Shown here: in pieces, positions 42,730 to 54,045 of the stretch
Layout: the number at the start of each line of letters is the position of its first letter
Position numbering within the stretch: the first letter of the stretch is position 1
Source of the DNA: Subtercola vilae
GTDB taxonomy: Bacteria; Actinomycetota; Actinomycetes; Actinomycetales; Microbacteriaceae
DNA length: 64,000 bases
NCBI RefSeq assembly: GCF_004923255.1
Contig: NZ_QYRT01000011.1
Coordinates: 40,978 to 104,977, forward strand
Direction: 5' to 3'
Made by a program: the position numbers and the translations under genes
Notes under the pieces: generated by a model
What the model saw: the letters and a program-made list of their open reading frames with translations, nothing else
Database searches by the model: none
Told to the model about the DNA's origin: nothing

Positions 42730-43457
42730 GCGACGCACGCGAGACCCCGGATGCAATGGCCGCCAAGGCCCGCCGCTTGAAGTCGTTCACGATTCTGGCT
42801 GTGGTGCTCTGGAGTGCCCTCGTCTTCTTGGCCTGGTCGCAGCCCTGGTTCAGCCTGACCGCCAGCGGGCGGGCCGGTGACAGCCTCACCATCAGCGTGC
42901 AGGGCAGCATCGCAGGGCCCGCACTCTCGGCCCTGGCTCTGGCCGGCCTCGCCCTGTCAGCTGCCCTCGCCATCGCCGGAACCGTCGTACGCGCCGTGCT
43001 CGGCTTTCTCGAACTCGTGCTGGGCGCCTCCATTGCGTTCTCATCGATCAGCGCCCTTGCTGATCCTGCCGGCGCTAGCCAGGCCGCCGTGACGACGGCT
43101 ACGGGCGTGGCAGGGTCGGGCTCGATCAAGGCGATCGTGTCGGCAGCGAGCCCCACGCTCTGGCCCTACCTCGCTGTGGTGGTCGGCGTGCTGATGGCCC
43201 TCACGGGCATCCTGATCATGGTGTCACTGCGCCGCTGGCCCGTGTCGGGCCGCCGCTACCAGCCGGTTCAGTTCGCCGCCGCCGACGGCCGCACCTCGTC
43301 GAACCCGGCAGACCTGCTCGAGCCCGATGACGATAAGGCCGATGACGAGACTGAGCCCGCGAACCCGGTCGACCCCGACGAAGTCGCCATCAGCAGCAAG
43401 AATGCGGCCGTCGACAATTGGGACAGCCTCACACGCGGCACCGACCCCACCAGCTGA
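42726..43457 (+). CDS. Trp biosynthesis-associated membrane protein (TIGR02234 type)
   Basis: A 243-residue membrane protein with about four hydrophobic segments: SFTILAVVLWSALVFLAW, ALSALALAGLALSAALAIAG, VLGFLELVLGASIAFSSI and LWPYLAVVVGVLMALTGILI. An acidic, hydrophilic cytoplasmic tail follows. Position between trpE and trpC is the hallmark of a family associated with actinobacterial trp operons. Its function is unknown, and tryptophan transport has been suggested only by context. ATG 42726 overlaps trpE by 4 nt. Confidence 0.85.
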   Translation: MSDARETPDAMAAKARRLKSFTILAVVLWSALVFLAWSQPWFSLTASGRAGDSLTISVQGSIAGPALSALALAGLALSAALAIAGTVVRAVLGFLELVLGASIAFSSISALADPAGASQAAVTTATGVAGSGSIKAIVSAASPTLWPYLAVVVGVLMALTGILIMVSLRRWPVSGRRYQPVQFAAADGRTSSNPADLLEPDDDKADDETEPANPVDPDEVAISSKNAAVDNWDSLTRGTDPTS

Positions 43458-43493
43458 CGCCAGCCCCAAACAACGACGCCAGCCCCAAACAAC
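43456..43493. repeat. Two perfect 19-bp tandem repeats
   Basis: GACGCCAGCCCCAAACAAC occurs twice in a row. The first copy begins inside the stop codon of the Trp-associated membrane protein. A TACACT at 43509-43514 just downstream could be a -10 for the following small gene. Confidence 0.88.
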
Positions 43494-43565
43494 GCTGCCG
43501 TCACCAGATACACTTGAATTCGACCAGCGCAGCCGCGCGCACAGCACCGAGGAGCATCACGCACA

Positions 43566-43796
43566 ATGAGTATTGAGTCAGCAGAACCGGGCCACGGCAG
43601 CTCCACTGCCTCGTGGACGGCGGTGGTCATCATGCTGGTGGCCTTCGCCATCGGCACCACCGCTTTCTTCTTCAGCATCGTGTGGCTCGTCTGGGCTTCG
43701 GCTGGTCTTCTCATCCTCGGCCTGCTCACCGGCATCGTGCTGGCGAAGGCCGGCTATGGCGTGGGCGGCTCGAAAACCGTCTCGAAGAGTCACTGA
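43566..43796 (+). CDS. Small two-helix membrane protein of the HGxxPAAW type
   Basis: A 76-residue protein with two transmembrane helices (TAVVIMLVAFAIGTTAFFF and IVWLVWASAGLLILGLLTGI), then a conserved-looking LAKAGYGVGGSKT end. The N-terminal PGHGSSTASWTAV occupies the place of the HGxxPAAW motif found in small membrane proteins of actinobacterial trp clusters. Here the Pro-Ala is changed to Thr-Ala or Ala-Ser, depending on alignment. The function is unknown. GAGGAG precedes the ATG at rather long spacing. trpC begins 5 nt after the stop. Confidence 0.82.
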   Translation: MSIESAEPGHGSSTASWTAVVIMLVAFAIGTTAFFFSIVWLVWASAGLLILGLLTGIVLAKAGYGVGGSKTVSKSH

Positions 43797-43801
43797 CGCC
43801 G

Positions 43802-44575
43802 GTGCTTCGAGATCTCACCGCCGGTGCCGCTGAAGATGCAGCAGCCCGGCAGCAGCTCGTCTCTTTCGACGACATAGAACAGCGCGCCCACGAGCAGACG
43901 CCGGCCCTGGATGCCCTGGCCTTCCTTGCTCCCGCTGAACGCGTCAAGATCATCGCCGAAGTCAAGCGCTCGAGCCCGAGCCGCGGGGCCCTGGCCACGA
44001 TCACCGACCCGGCAGCCCTCGCCTCGACGTACCAGTCGGCGGGCGCGAGCACGGTCAGCGTGCTCACCGAGGGCCGCAAGTTCAAGGGTTCCCTCGAAGA
44101 TCTCGAACTCGTGCGCGATGCGGTGTCGATTCCGGTGCTGCGAAAAGATTTCATCACGCTCGACTACCAGGTCTTCGAGGCCCGTGCCGCCGGCGCCGAC
44201 CTCGTTCTGCTGATCGTGGCTGCTCTCGAGCAGCCCGAGCTGGTGCACCTGCACGAGCTGATCACGTCGCTCGGCATGACCGCGCTCGTCGAGACGCACT
44301 CCGCCGACGAGGTAGAGCGTGCGCTCGACCTCGGCGCCTCGCTGATCGGTGTCAACGCACGCAACCTCAGCACCTTCGAGCTCGATCAAGACCTGTTCGG
44401 GCGACTCGCCGACCGCATTCCTGCCGGCATCATCCGCGTGGCCGAGTCTGCCGTGAAGACCGCGGCCGATGTCAGCCACTACCGCTCGAGCGGAGCCGAC
44501 GTGGTACTCGTGGGCGAAGCCCTCGTCACGGGCGACCCGGCACGCACGCTCGAAGAATTTCTCGGTATTTCATGA
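43802..44575 (+). CDS. trpC: Indole-3-glycerol phosphate synthase
   Basis: Closes CdRP to indole-3-glycerol phosphate. The 257-residue barrel has [17 protein letters not shown] with catalytic residues, [34 protein letters not shown] and [13 protein letters not shown]. The GTG start gives the usual family beginning ([15 protein letters not shown]). No good ribosome-binding site is seen, so coupling to the upstream gene is likely. No trpF lies between trpC and trpB. Confidence 0.95.
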   Translation: MLRDLTAGAAEDAAARQQLVSFDDIEQRAHEQTPALDALAFLAPAERVKIIAEVKRSSPSRGALATITDPAALASTYQSAGASTVSVLTEGRKFKGSLEDLELVRDAVSIPVLRKDFITLDYQVFEARAAGADLVLLIVAALEQPELVHLHELITSLGMTALVETHSADEVERALDLGASLIGVNARNLSTFELDQDLFGRLADRIPAGIIRVAESAVKTAADVSHYRSSGADVVLVGEALVTGDPARTLEEFLGIS

Positions 44576-44585
44576 CTGGAGTTCG

Positions 44586-45851
44586 ATGACCACCCACCTG
44601 CGCGACGAACAGGGCCCCTTCTTCGGCGAGTTCGGCGGGCGGTTCATGCCCGAATCGCTCATCGCCGCTCTCGACGAGATCTCGGCCGCCTACGACGAGG
44701 CGAAGAACGACCCGTCGTTCGCTGCTGAGCTGGCAGCACTTCACCGCACGTACACCGGTCGCCCCTCGATCATCACCGAGGCTCCCCGGTTCGCCGAACA
44801 CGCCGGCGGCGCGCGCATCATTTTGAAGCGCGAAGACCTGAACCACACCGGTTCGCACAAGATCAACAACGTGCTCGGCCAGGCCCTGCTCGCACAGCGG
44901 CTCGGCAAGACCCGACTGATCGCCGAGACCGGTGCCGGCCAGCACGGCGTCGCCACGGCCACGGCCGCCGCCCTGTTCGGGATGAGCTGCGTGGTCTACA
45001 TGGGCGAGGTCGACACTGAGCGCCAGGCGCTGAACGTGGCCCGCATGCGCCTGCTCGGCGCCGAGGTCGTCTCGGTCACCACCGGCACGCGCACGCTGAA
45101 AGACGCCCTGAACGAGGCCTTCCGCGACTGGGTGGCGAACGTCGAAGACACCCACTACCTGCTCGGAACCGTGGCCGGCCCGCACCCGTTTCCGGTGATG
45201 GTGCGCGACTTTCACAAGGTCATCGGTGAAGAGGCCCGCGAGCAGGTGCTCGCCCTCACGGGCGCCCTGCCCACCGCCGTGGTCGCCTGCGTGGGCGGTG
45301 GCTCGAACGCCATCGGCATCTTCCACGCCTTTCTCGACGACCCCGATGTCGAGCTCTACGGCTACGAAGCAGCGGGTGACGGTGTCGACACCGATCGGCA
45401 CGCCGCCACCATCTCGCGCGGCCGCCCCGGCGTGCTGCACGGCTCGCGAAGCCTGATGTTGCAAGACGCTGACGGCCAGACCAGCGACTCGCACTCCATC
45501 TCGGCCGGCCTCGACTACCCTGGGGTTGGTCCAGAACACGCGTGGCTCTCCTCGATCGGCCGGGCCACGTACCTGCCCATCACCGACGCCGAGGCTATGA
45601 ACGCGTTCCGGCTGCTCTGCGTGACCGAGGGCATCATTCCGGCCATCGAGTCGGCCCATGCTCTGGCGGGTGCGCTCGACCTCGGCAAGAGGCTCGGCCC
45701 GGGTGCCACCATTCTCATCAACCTCAGTGGCCGCGGCGACAAAGACGTGGAGACCGCCGGGCGCTACTTCGGTGTGCTCGACGAAGCTGCGCTGGTCGCC
45801 ACCGAACTCGATGCCATCGAGGCCGACGAAGCCGAAGGGGTTCAGCGATGA
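44586..45851 (+). CDS. trpB: Tryptophan synthase beta chain
   Basis: Condenses indole with serine using PLP. The 421-residue protein has [18 protein letters not shown], the PLP lysine K92 in [13 protein letters not shown], the phosphate-binding loop [15 protein letters not shown] and the late [17 protein letters not shown] segment. TGGAG lies 5 nt before the ATG. The stop overlaps trpA by 4 nt, matching the alpha-beta complex. Confidence 0.98.
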   Translation: MTTHLRDEQGPFFGEFGGRFMPESLIAALDEISAAYDEAKNDPSFAAELAALHRTYTGRPSIITEAPRFAEHAGGARIILKREDLNHTGSHKINNVLGQALLAQRLGKTRLIAETGAGQHGVATATAAALFGMSCVVYMGEVDTERQALNVARMRLLGAEVVSVTTGTRTLKDALNEAFRDWVANVEDTHYLLGTVAGPHPFPVMVRDFHKVIGEEAREQVLALTGALPTAVVACVGGGSNAIGIFHAFLDDPDVELYGYEAAGDGVDTDRHAATISRGRPGVLHGSRSLMLQDADGQTSDSHSISAGLDYPGVGPEHAWLSSIGRATYLPITDAEAMNAFRLLCVTEGIIPAIESAHALAGALDLGKRLGPGATILINLSGRGDKDVETAGRYFGVLDEAALVATELDAIEADEAEGVQR

Positions 45852-46696
45852 CCGCCGTCACGAGTGCAGCAGGCCCAACCGCTGGCTCCGCCTCAGCAGC
45901 AGCCTCGCCCGTCGGCCGCACTATCGCTCGCGCCAACTCCGACCGTGCGGGGGCGCTCATCGGCTACCTGCCCGTGGGATTCCCCACCCTCGCCGGCAGC
46001 ATCGATGCGGCCGTGGCCCTGGTCGAGAACGGTGTCGATGTACTCGAACTCGGGTTGCCGTACACCGACCCGGTGATGGATGGCCCGGTCATCCAGCGCG
46101 CCACCCAGACCGCCCTCGAGAATGGGTTTCGCCTGCGAGACGCGTTCACGGCGGTCGAGGCCATCAGGGCGCGAGTGGATGCCCCCATTCTGCTCATGAC
46201 GTACTACAACCCCATCGTGCAGTACGGTATCGACCGTTTTGCCGACGACCTCGTATCGGCCGGCGGCGCGGGGCTCATCACGCCCGACCTCACCGTCGAC
46301 TCCGGCGCAGAATGGCTCGCCACAAGCGACCGCACGGGGCTCGACCGCGTGTTTCTCACCGCACCCACCTCCACGAGTGAGCGCCTGAAGCTCGCCGTCG
46401 ACCACAGTCGCGGGTTCGTCTACGTCGTATCGACCATGGGCGTCACGGGTGCTCGGGGCGACGTCGACTCGGCAGCGCGAACACTGGTCGATCGACTGCG
46501 GGAGGTCGGGGCATCCACCTCGACCGCCAGCGCCTGCGTGGGCATCGGCATCTCGACGGGCGACCAGGTTGCTGAGGTTTTGGCGTACGCCGATGGGGCG
46601 ATCGTCGGCTCAGCACTCGTTCGGGCGCTCTCCGAGCACGGCGTTGCCGGAGTTGCCCGTGTGGCCGCCGAGCTGGCTGCCGGTACGCGCAGGTAG
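45848..46696 (+). CDS. trpA: Tryptophan synthase alpha chain
   Basis: Cleaves indole-3-glycerol phosphate to indole, which passes through the tunnel to TrpB. The 282-residue barrel has [10 protein letters not shown], the catalytic Glu/Asp pair in [31 protein letters not shown] and the MGVTGARG phosphate loop. The first 20 residues are a low-complexity Ala-Ser-Gly stretch. It overlaps trpB by 4 nt. lgt follows after 73 nt. Confidence 0.97.
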   Translation: MTAVTSAAGPTAGSASAAASPVGRTIARANSDRAGALIGYLPVGFPTLAGSIDAAVALVENGVDVLELGLPYTDPVMDGPVIQRATQTALENGFRLRDAFTAVEAIRARVDAPILLMTYYNPIVQYGIDRFADDLVSAGGAGLITPDLTVDSGAEWLATSDRTGLDRVFLTAPTSTSERLKLAVDHSRGFVYVVSTMGVTGARGDVDSAARTLVDRLREVGASTSTASACVGIGISTGDQVAEVLAYADGAIVGSALVRALSEHGVAGVARVAAELAAGTRR

Positions 46697-46769
46697 CGAA
46701 CTCGAATACACTTGGCGATGCTGGCCGCGCGCCTCGCCGCCTGCTCCCGTACGGAAGGTTTCAACCCCG

Positions 46770-47837
46770 GTGTTTCTGCCTCAAAGCATTCCCAGCCCGT
46801 CGATCAACTCGCTTGACATCACGGGTTGGCTCCAGACCCTGGGTATCGACCTGCCGTTCACGCTGAACATCCGCATCTATGCGCTCTGCATTCTGTTCGG
46901 CATCATCATCGCCACCATCATGACGTCTCGCCGCCTCACCAAGCGCGGGGCCGAGCCGGGCATCGTTCTCGACATCATTCTGTGGGCCGTGCCGCTCGGC
47001 ATCATCGGGGCACGCGTCTTTCACGTACTCACGCACCCTGGCGACTACTTCTACCCCGGCGCAGACCTGGCGAAGACGCTGTACATCTGGGAGGGCGGCA
47101 TCGCCATCTTCGGCGGGCTGATCGGCGGTGGCATCGGCGCAATGATCGGGTGCCGGTTGTCGGGCATCCGATTCTGGACCTTTGCCGACGCCCTCGCACC
47201 CGGGCTGCTGCTCGCGCAGGCCTTCGGCAGGTTCGGCAACTATTTCAACCAGGAACTCTTCGGTTTTCCCACCGATGGCTGGTGGGGCCTCGAGATCGCG
47301 TCTCCCAACACTGCTATTCCGATCGGCCTCGCGCCGGGCACCCTCTTTCAGCCCACGTTTGCATACGAGGTCATCTGGAACGTTCTGGGCGTGCTGTTCC
47401 TGCTCTTCATCGGCAAGAAGCTGAGCCTGCAGTGGGGCAAGCTGTTCGGCGCGTACCTCATCTGGTACGGCGCCGGCCGCAGCGTCTGGGAGACCATCCG
47501 CATCGACCCGAGCGAGATCTTCTTCGGCGTTCGCACGAACGTCTGGGCCGCGTGGGCCGCCATCGCGGTGGGCCTCATCATCATCATCGTTCAGACGCGC
47601 CGCCACCCCGGTGTCGAGCGCGGCCCGTACACCTCCGGCACTGTGTGGTCGGCGGCAACGGCTGCAGTAGACTCCAAAGAGACGTATTCAGACGAAGATC
47701 TCCGGGGCGACGACGCTTCGAATGAGTCAGACTCCGAAGACAACAGTTCTGAAGACAACACCCCCGAAGTCAACCCGCTTCCTCACGATCGCGAACCGAG
47801 TGCCACAAGCACGGCCGGGGCGAAACGCACGCTGTAG
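46770..47837 (+). CDS. lgt: Prolipoprotein diacylglyceryl transferase
   Basis: Transfers diacylglycerol from phosphatidylglycerol to the lipobox cysteine of prelipoproteins in the plasma membrane. The 355-residue polytopic protein has IRIYALCILFGIIIATIM, GARVFHVLTH, WEGGIAIFGGLIGG and the essential QAFGRFGNYFNQELFG motif. A long acidic Ser-Asp-Glu tail follows the last helix. GTG 46770 is chosen with GGAAGG about 11 nt upstream. TACACT at 46707-46712 may be the -10. trpA-lgt-gltB is a familiar actinobacterial order. Confidence 0.95.
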   Translation: MFLPQSIPSPSINSLDITGWLQTLGIDLPFTLNIRIYALCILFGIIIATIMTSRRLTKRGAEPGIVLDIILWAVPLGIIGARVFHVLTHPGDYFYPGADLAKTLYIWEGGIAIFGGLIGGGIGAMIGCRLSGIRFWTFADALAPGLLLAQAFGRFGNYFNQELFGFPTDGWWGLEIASPNTAIPIGLAPGTLFQPTFAYEVIWNVLGVLFLLFIGKKLSLQWGKLFGAYLIWYGAGRSVWETIRIDPSEIFFGVRTNVWAAWAAIAVGLIIIIVQTRRHPGVERGPYTSGTVWSAATAAVDSKETYSDEDLRGDDASNESDSEDNSSEDNTPEVNPLPHDREPSATSTAGAKRTL

Positions 47838-47951
47838 ACAACAACACGACCAGTCGACAGCAGTAGACACTTCGTACCACCCTTTCACCTCGGGCCGCCG
47901 GCGTCCCAATCACAGCTACCCGGTTGCAGTTCTCCGGGGGGATGGATTCTT

Positions 47952-50900
47952 ATGGTTGAGAGCACTACCTCTTCCTCCACCAGCGCTTTCAGCTTCAGTG
48001 CGCTTCCGTCGTCGCAGGGTCTGTACGACCCGAGCAATGAGAAAGACGCCTGTGGCCTGGCCATGGTCGCAACGCTGCGTGGAACAGCCGGTCACGACAT
48101 CATCGTGACCGCGCTCACCGCGCTTCGAAACCTCGAACACCGCGGCGCGGTCGGCTCCGATGCGGGCACCGGCGACGGTGCGGGCATCCTCACCCAGATT
48201 CCCGACGAATTTCTGCGCGCTGTGGCGGGCTTCGACCTGCCCGAGGTCGGCTTCTACGCCGTGGGCAACGCTTTTCTGCCGCTTGACAAGGCCGAACGAG
48301 ACACCGTTCTCGAGCGGCTCACCGAGGTCGCCGAAGAAGAGGGCCTGGCGGTTCTGGGCTGGCGCGAGGTTCCGGTGCACCCCGACGAGCTCGGCCGCCT
48401 GGCACGTGAAGCGATGCCTGCCATCTGGCAGCTGTACGTCGAGGCGAAACACCACGATGCGAACGGGGCCAAGGCTTCGGGCATCCAGCTCGACAGGCTC
48501 ACCTATCGCCTGCGCAAGCGCATCGAGCACGAGCACGAGGTGTACTTCATGTCGCTGTCGGCGCGCACGCTGACGTACAAGGGCATGGTCACCACCCTGC
48601 AGCTCGAGCCGTTCTACCCCGACCTCTCTGACGAACGGTTCGCCTCGAAGCTGGCGCTCGTTCACTCGCGCTACTCCACCAACACGTTCCCGTCGTGGCC
48701 GCTCGCGCAGCCGCTTCGCATGATGGCGCACAACGGTGAGATCAACACCGTGCAGGGCAACCGCAACTGGATGCGCGCGCGCCAGTCGCAGCTGAAGAGC
48801 GCTGCTCTCGGCGACATGGCCCCCCTGCTGCCGATCGTCACGCCCGGTGCCAGCGACTCGGCCTCGTTCGATGAGGTCGTCGAACTGCTGACCCTGGCTG
48901 GCCGACCGCTGCCGCACGCCATCATGATGATGGTTCCCGAGGCGTGGGAGAACAACGCTGCCTTCGACCCGCAGCGGCGCGCCTTCTACGAGTTCCACTC
49001 CACCCTGATGGAGCCGTGGGACGGCCCGGCTGCGCTGGTCTTCACCGACGGCACGCTCGTCGGTGCCACGCTCGACCGCAACGGCCTGCGCCCCGGTCGC
49101 TACCTGGTCACCGACGACGGCCTGGTTGTGCTCGCCAGCGAGATCGGCGTGCTCGACGTCGACCCCTCGAAGGTCGTTCGCAAGGGGCGGCTCCGCCCCG
49201 GAAAGATGTTCCTCGTCGACACCGAGGCCGGTCGCCTCATCGAAGACGACGAGATCAAAGACTCTCTCGCAGCAAGCGAGCCATGGGCCCAGTGGCTTGA
49301 CGAGGGGCGCATCAATCTGCGCGACCTGCCCGAGCGCGAGCACATCGTGCACACGCCGGCCTCGGTCACCCGTCGTCAGCGCACGTTCGGGTTCACCGAA
49401 GAAGAGATCCGCATTCTGCTCACCCCGATGGCCAAGAACGGCGCAGAGCCGCTCGGGGCCATGGGCTCCGACACTCCCATCGCGGTGCTCTCGAAGCGCC
49501 CGCGGCTGCTCTTCGACTACTTCACGCAGCAGTTCGCCCAGGTGACGAACCCGCCGCTCGACTCCATTCGTGAAGAAGTCGTCACCTCTCTTCGCCTCGG
49601 CCTCGGCCCCGAGCGCAACCTGCTCGACGCGACGCCCGGCCACACCGGCCAGGTCGTGCTCGACTTTCCCGTCATCGACAACGACGAACTCGCGAAGATC
49701 CAGCACATCGACGGCGTCTCCGGCAGCTCGACCACCACGACCATCAAGGGTCTCTACCGGGTGGAGAACGGCCCGTCGGCCATGCAGGAGCGCATCACCG
49801 AGATGTGCGCCGAGGCAGACGAGGCCATCGCGCGCGGCGCCAAGTTCATCGTGCTGAGCGACCGTGACTCGAACAAAGACCACGCACCTGTTCCCTCGCT
49901 GCTGATGCTCTCTGGCGTTCACCACCACCTCATCCGCACCCAGAATCGCATGAAGGTGGGCCTGATCGTCGAGGCCGGCGACGTTCGCGAGGTGCACCAC
50001 GTCGCGCTCCTCATCGGTTTCGGTGCGTCTGCGATCAACCCGTACCTCGCCATGGAAACGTGCGAGAACCTCGTGCGCTCGGGAATGATCACCGGTATCA
50101 CGCCCGAGAAGGCCGTGAAGAACGTGATCAAGGCGCTCGGCAAGGGCGTTCTGAAGATCATGTCGAAGATGGGCATCTCCACGGTGTCGTCGTACGCAGG
50201 CGCCCAGGCGTTCGAGGCCGTCGGTCTCGACAAGGCGTTCGTCTCCGAGTACTTCACCGGCACCTCATCGAAGCTCGGCGGCATCGGCATCGACGTCATC
50301 GCGGCCGAGAGCGCCAACCGGCACGCGGCCGCGTACCCCGAAGACGGCAGCGTCACGGTTCACGAACCGCTCGCCGTCGGCGGCGAGTACCAGTGGCGCC
50401 GCGAAGGCCCGCCGCACCTCTTCAACCCCGACACCGTCTTCCGCCTGCAGCACTCCACCCGCGCGCGCCGATACGACATCTTTCGCGAGTACACCAAGCT
50501 GGTCGACGACCAGGCTGCAGAGCTGATGACCCTCCGCGGCCTGTTCACGCTGCGCACGGATGCCCGGCCCCCCGTCGCTCTCGACGAGGTCGAATCGGTC
50601 GCATCCATCGTCAAGCGGTTCTCCACCGGCGCTATGAGCTACGGCTCCATCTCGCAGGAGGCGCACGAGACGCTCGCCATCGCCATGAACAGGCTCGGCG
50701 CGAAGTCGAATACCGGTGAGGGCGGAGAAGACGTCGCCCGCCTTCTCGACCCCGAACGCCGCAGCTCGATCAAGCAGGTTGCATCCGGCCGCTTCGGTGT
50801 GACCAGCATGTACCTGACGCACGCTACAGACATCCAGATCAAGATGGCGCAGGGTGCCAAACCCGGCGAAGGCGGCCAGCTGCCGCCCATGAAGGTCTAC

Positions 50901-52544
50901 CCGTGGATCGCGCGTACGCGCCACGCCACCGCCGGTGTGGGTCTCATCTCGCCGCCCCCACACCACGACATCTATTCCATCGAAGACCTCAAGCAGCTCA
51001 TCTTCGATCTCAAGCGCGCCAACCCCGAAGCTCGTGTACATGTCAAGCTCGTGAGCCAGAACGGCATCGGCGCGGTTGCGGCCGGTGTCACGAAGGCCCT
51101 GGCCGACGTCGTACTGGTCTCCGGCCACGACGGCGGAACGGGTGCGAGCCCGCTCAACTCCTTGAAGCATGCCGGCACCCCGTGGGAGCTGGGCCTCGCA
51201 GAGACCCAGCAGACGCTCATGCTGAACGGCATGCGCGACCGCGTCGTGGTTCAGGTCGACGGCCAGATGAAGACCGGCCGCGACGTCATCGTGGGCGCGC
51301 TGTTGGGGGCGGAGGAGTTCGGTTTCGCCACCGCACCGCTCGTCGTCTCCGGCTGCGTCATGATGCGGGTCTGCCACCTCGACACCTGCCCCGTGGGCGT
51401 CGCGACGCAGAACCCCGAGCTTCGTGCGCGCTTCAGCGGCAAGCCAGAGTACATCGTCAACTTCTTCGAGTTTCTCGCCCAGGAGGTACGCGAGTACCTG
51501 GCCGAGCTCGGGTTCCGCACGCTCGAAGAGGCCATCGGCCACCACGAACTGCTGAATGTCGACAACGCCCTCACACACTGGAAGGCCGACGGCCTCGACC
51601 TCAGCCCCATTCTGGTCGGCCCGACGTTCTCCGACTCCGAGCCGCGCGTCAACCGTCGTCAGCAGGAGCACGAGCTCGAGAAGCACTTCGACAACCGCCT
51701 CATCCGTGACGCGGCAGAGGCGCTGGAGTTCGGCGAGCCCGTCGTCATCACCCTGCCCATCCGCAACACCGAGCGCGCCGTCGGCACCATGCTCGGCCAC
51801 GAGGTGACGGTCCGGCACGGTGAGAACGGCCTGCCCGACGACACCATCCAGATCACGCTGCTCGGCTCGGCCGGCCAGTCGCTCGGTGCGTTCCTGCCCT
51901 CGGGCATCACGCTGCGCCTTGAAGGCGACTCCAACGACTACGTGGGCAAGGGCCTCTCCGGCGGCCGCGTCATCGTGCGGCCGAACCGTGCGTCGACCTT
52001 CGCCGCCGAAGACAATGTGATCGCCGGCAACGTGATCGGCTACGGCGCGACGAGCGGCAGCATGTTCATCCGGGGCATCGTCGGTGAGCGTTTTCTCGTG
52101 CGCAACTCGGGTGCGATCGCCGTGGCCGAGGGAGTGGGCGACCACGCCCTCGAATACATGACCGGTGGCATTGCGCTGATTCTCGGCGAGACCGGGCGAA
52201 ACCTCGGTGCGGGCATGTCAGGTGGTACTGCTTACGTCTACAAGCTTCGCCCCGAGCTCATGAACGCCGACTCGGTGGCCAGCGGCGAACTGCAGCTGCT
52301 GCCGCTCGATGCGGCCGACAACGACCTGCTGCGTTCGCTTCTCACCGAACACGAGTCGGAGACCGGTTCGGCCGTGGCCGCCTCGATGCTTCAGAACTTC
52401 GACGAGACCGCTCGTGATTTTGTGAAGGTGCTGCCGCGTGACTACGCGGCTGTGCTTGCAACCCGCCAGACGGCGCTCGACGAGGGTCTCGACCCCGACG
52501 GCGATGTTGTCTGGGAGAGAATTCTGGAGGTAACCGGTGGCTGA
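47952..52544 (+). CDS. gltB: Glutamate synthase (NADPH), large subunit
   Basis: Transfers the glutamine amide to 2-oxoglutarate to make glutamate. The 1530 residues are the full enzyme. The class II amidotransferase nucleophile is C34 in [14 protein letters not shown], exposed after removal of a 33-residue propeptide. The FMN-binding synthase domain follows, with the [3Fe-4S] cysteines C1135, C1141 and C1146 in [15 protein letters not shown]. The GXGXG beta-helix domain ends the protein. No strong ribosome-binding site is seen beyond GGGGGATGG. The last 8 nt overlap gltD. Confidence 0.98.
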   Translation: MVESTTSSSTSAFSFSALPSSQGLYDPSNEKDACGLAMVATLRGTAGHDIIVTALTALRNLEHRGAVGSDAGTGDGAGILTQIPDEFLRAVAGFDLPEVGFYAVGNAFLPLDKAERDTVLERLTEVAEEEGLAVLGWREVPVHPDELGRLAREAMPAIWQLYVEAKHHDANGAKASGIQLDRLTYRLRKRIEHEHEVYFMSLSARTLTYKGMVTTLQLEPFYPDLSDERFASKLALVHSRYSTNTFPSWPLAQPLRMMAHNGEINTVQGNRNWMRARQSQLKSAALGDMAPLLPIVTPGASDSASFDEVVELLTLAGRPLPHAIMMMVPEAWENNAAFDPQRRAFYEFHSTLMEPWDGPAALVFTDGTLVGATLDRNGLRPGRYLVTDDGLVVLASEIGVLDVDPSKVVRKGRLRPGKMFLVDTEAGRLIEDDEIKDSLAASEPWAQWLDEGRINLRDLPEREHIVHTPASVTRRQRTFGFTEEEIRILLTPMAKNGAEPLGAMGSDTPIAVLSKRPRLLFDYFTQQFAQVTNPPLDSIREEVVTSLRLGLGPERNLLDATPGHTGQVVLDFPVIDNDELAKIQHIDGVSGSSTTTTIKGLYRVENGPSAMQERITEMCAEADEAIARGAKFIVLSDRDSNKDHAPVPSLLMLSGVHHHLIRTQNRMKVGLIVEAGDVREVHHVALLIGFGASAINPYLAMETCENLVRSGMITGITPEKAVKNVIKALGKGVLKIMSKMGISTVSSYAGAQAFEAVGLDKAFVSEYFTGTSSKLGGIGIDVIAAESANRHAAAYPEDGSVTVHEPLAVGGEYQWRREGPPHLFNPDTVFRLQHSTRARRYDIFREYTKLVDDQAAELMTLRGLFTLRTDARPPVALDEVESVASIVKRFSTGAMSYGSISQEAHETLAIAMNRLGAKSNTGEGGEDVARLLDPERRSSIKQVASGRFGVTSMYLTHATDIQIKMAQGAKPGEGGQLPPMKVYPWIARTRHATAGVGLISPPPHHDIYSIEDLKQLIFDLKRANPEARVHVKLVSQNGIGAVAAGVTKALADVVLVSGHDGGTGASPLNSLKHAGTPWELGLAETQQTLMLNGMRDRVVVQVDGQMKTGRDVIVGALLGAEEFGFATAPLVVSGCVMMRVCHLDTCPVGVATQNPELRARFSGKPEYIVNFFEFLAQEVREYLAELGFRTLEEAIGHHELLNVDNALTHWKADGLDLSPILVGPTFSDSEPRVNRRQQEHELEKHFDNRLIRDAAEALEFGEPVVITLPIRNTERAVGTMLGHEVTVRHGENGLPDDTIQITLLGSAGQSLGAFLPSGITLRLEGDSNDYVGKGLSGGRVIVRPNRASTFAAEDNVIAGNVIGYGATSGSMFIRGIVGERFLVRNSGAIAVAEGVGDHALEYMTGGIALILGETGRNLGAGMSGGTAYVYKLRPELMNADSVASGELQLLPLDAADNDLLRSLLTEHESETGSAVAASMLQNFDETARDFVKVLPRDYAAVLATRQTALDEGLDPDGDVVWERILEVTGG

Positions 52545-53994
52545 TCCCAAGGGGTTCTTGAAGGTCACTGAGCGTGAGGTGCCCAAGCGGCGGCCCGTTC
52601 CGATTCGACTGATGGACTGGAAAGAGGTCTACGAGGCCGCCGACCCGTCGGAGACCCGCCGCCAGGCCGGTCGCTGCATGGACTGCGGTATTCCGTTCTG
52701 CCACCACGGCTGCCCGCTCGGCAACCTGATTCCCGAGTGGAACGACCTCACGTGGCGCGGCGAGGGCCGGCAGGCCATCGAGCGCCTGCACGCCACGAAC
52801 AACTTCCCCGAGTTCACGGGTCGGCTCTGCCCGGCACCGTGCGAGAGCTCGTGTGTGCTCGGCATCAACCAGCCTGCTGTCACCATCAAGCAGGTCGAGG
52901 TGTCGATCATCGACCAGGCCTTCGCCAACGGTTGGGTCACCCCGCACCCGCCAGAGCGTCTCACCGGCAAGACGGTCGCCGTCGTCGGATCCGGCCCGGC
53001 CGGTCTCGCCGCGGCACAGCAGCTCACCCGCGCCGGCCACACGGTGGCCGTGTACGAGCGTGACGACCGCATCGGCGGGCTGCTGCGGTACGGCATCCCC
53101 GACTTCAAAATGGAGAAGAAGCACCTCGAGTCGCGTCTCACGCAGATGATGGCTGAGGGCACCCGCTTTCGCGCCGGCATCAACATCGGCGTCGACATCA
53201 CCTGGGCCGACCTCCGTTCGCGTTATGACGCGGTCATCGTCTGCACGGGTGCGACCGTTCCACGCGACCTCGTCATCCCCGGCCGCGATCTCGAGGGCGT
53301 GCACCACGCCATGGAGTTCCTCGTTCAGGGTAACAAGGTGGGCGCTGGCGACACCGTCACCGATCAGATCACTGCTGAAGGCAAGCACGTCGTCGTTCTC
53401 GGCGGCGGCGACACCGGAGCAGACTGCATCGGCACCGCGCACCGCCAGCAGGCCCTCTCTGTGACCAACCTTGCCATCGGCCAGCAGCCACCGACCGAGC
53501 GTGCCGAGAGCCAGCCCTGGCCCATGGTTCCGAACCTCTTCGAGGTCTCGAGTGCCCACGAAGAGGGCGGCGAGCGGGTCTTCCTGGCCTCCACCGTCGA
53601 GTTCCTCTCCAACGAGTCGGGCGAGGTTCGCGCCATCCGCGTGGCCGAGACCGAGTATCTGGATGGCCGCCGCGTACCCAAAGCGGGCACCGAACGTGAG
53701 ATCCCCGCCGACCTCGTACTGCTGGCGCTCGGCTTCACCGGGCCCGAAACCCATGACCTCACGCACCAGGTCGGGGCGGTGTTCGACACCCGCGGAAACG
53801 TCGAGCGCGGTGCCGACTACTCCACGAGCATCCCGGGCCTGTATGTTGCCGGTGACGCCGGTCGCGGCCAGTCGCTCATCGTCTGGGCCATCGCCGAGGG
53901 TCGCGCTGCGGCCTCGAGTGTCGACCGGTACCTTGAAGGCGACACCGAACTGCCTTTCCCCGTTTCCCCAACCGACCGCGCAATCGCGATCTAA
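52537..53994 (+). CDS. gltD: Glutamate synthase, small subunit (NADPH-dependent)
   Basis: Passes electrons from NADPH through FAD and [4Fe-4S] clusters to GltB. The 485-residue protein has two N-terminal cysteine motifs, [17 protein letters not shown] and [12 protein letters not shown]. The FAD fold is [21 protein letters not shown], cited as landmark. The NADPH fold is [21 protein letters not shown] at 52526-52530 gives 6-nt spacing to GTG 52537. It overlaps gltB by 8 nt. Confidence 0.97.
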   Translation: MADPKGFLKVTEREVPKRRPVPIRLMDWKEVYEAADPSETRRQAGRCMDCGIPFCHHGCPLGNLIPEWNDLTWRGEGRQAIERLHATNNFPEFTGRLCPAPCESSCVLGINQPAVTIKQVEVSIIDQAFANGWVTPHPPERLTGKTVAVVGSGPAGLAAAQQLTRAGHTVAVYERDDRIGGLLRYGIPDFKMEKKHLESRLTQMMAEGTRFRAGINIGVDITWADLRSRYDAVIVCTGATVPRDLVIPGRDLEGVHHAMEFLVQGNKVGAGDTVTDQITAEGKHVVVLGGGDTGADCIGTAHRQQALSVTNLAIGQQPPTERAESQPWPMVPNLFEVSSAHEEGGERVFLASTVEFLSNESGEVRAIRVAETEYLDGRRVPKAGTEREIPADLVLLALGFTGPETHDLTHQVGAVFDTRGNVERGADYSTSIPGLYVAGDAGRGQSLIVWAIAEGRAAASSVDRYLEGDTELPFPVSPTDRAIAI

Positions 53995-54045
53995 TAGAAC
54001 CAAACCGATGCGCACACCGCGCAGAAGCATGGAGTACCACACAGA

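Noticed and set aside
47916..52145. Very long open frames on the minus strand opposite gltB (47916-50000 and 50265-52145)
   Set aside because: They are antisense shadows of a complete gltB. High GC at third positions removes stop codons from the opposite frame, and the translations match no family I recognise.
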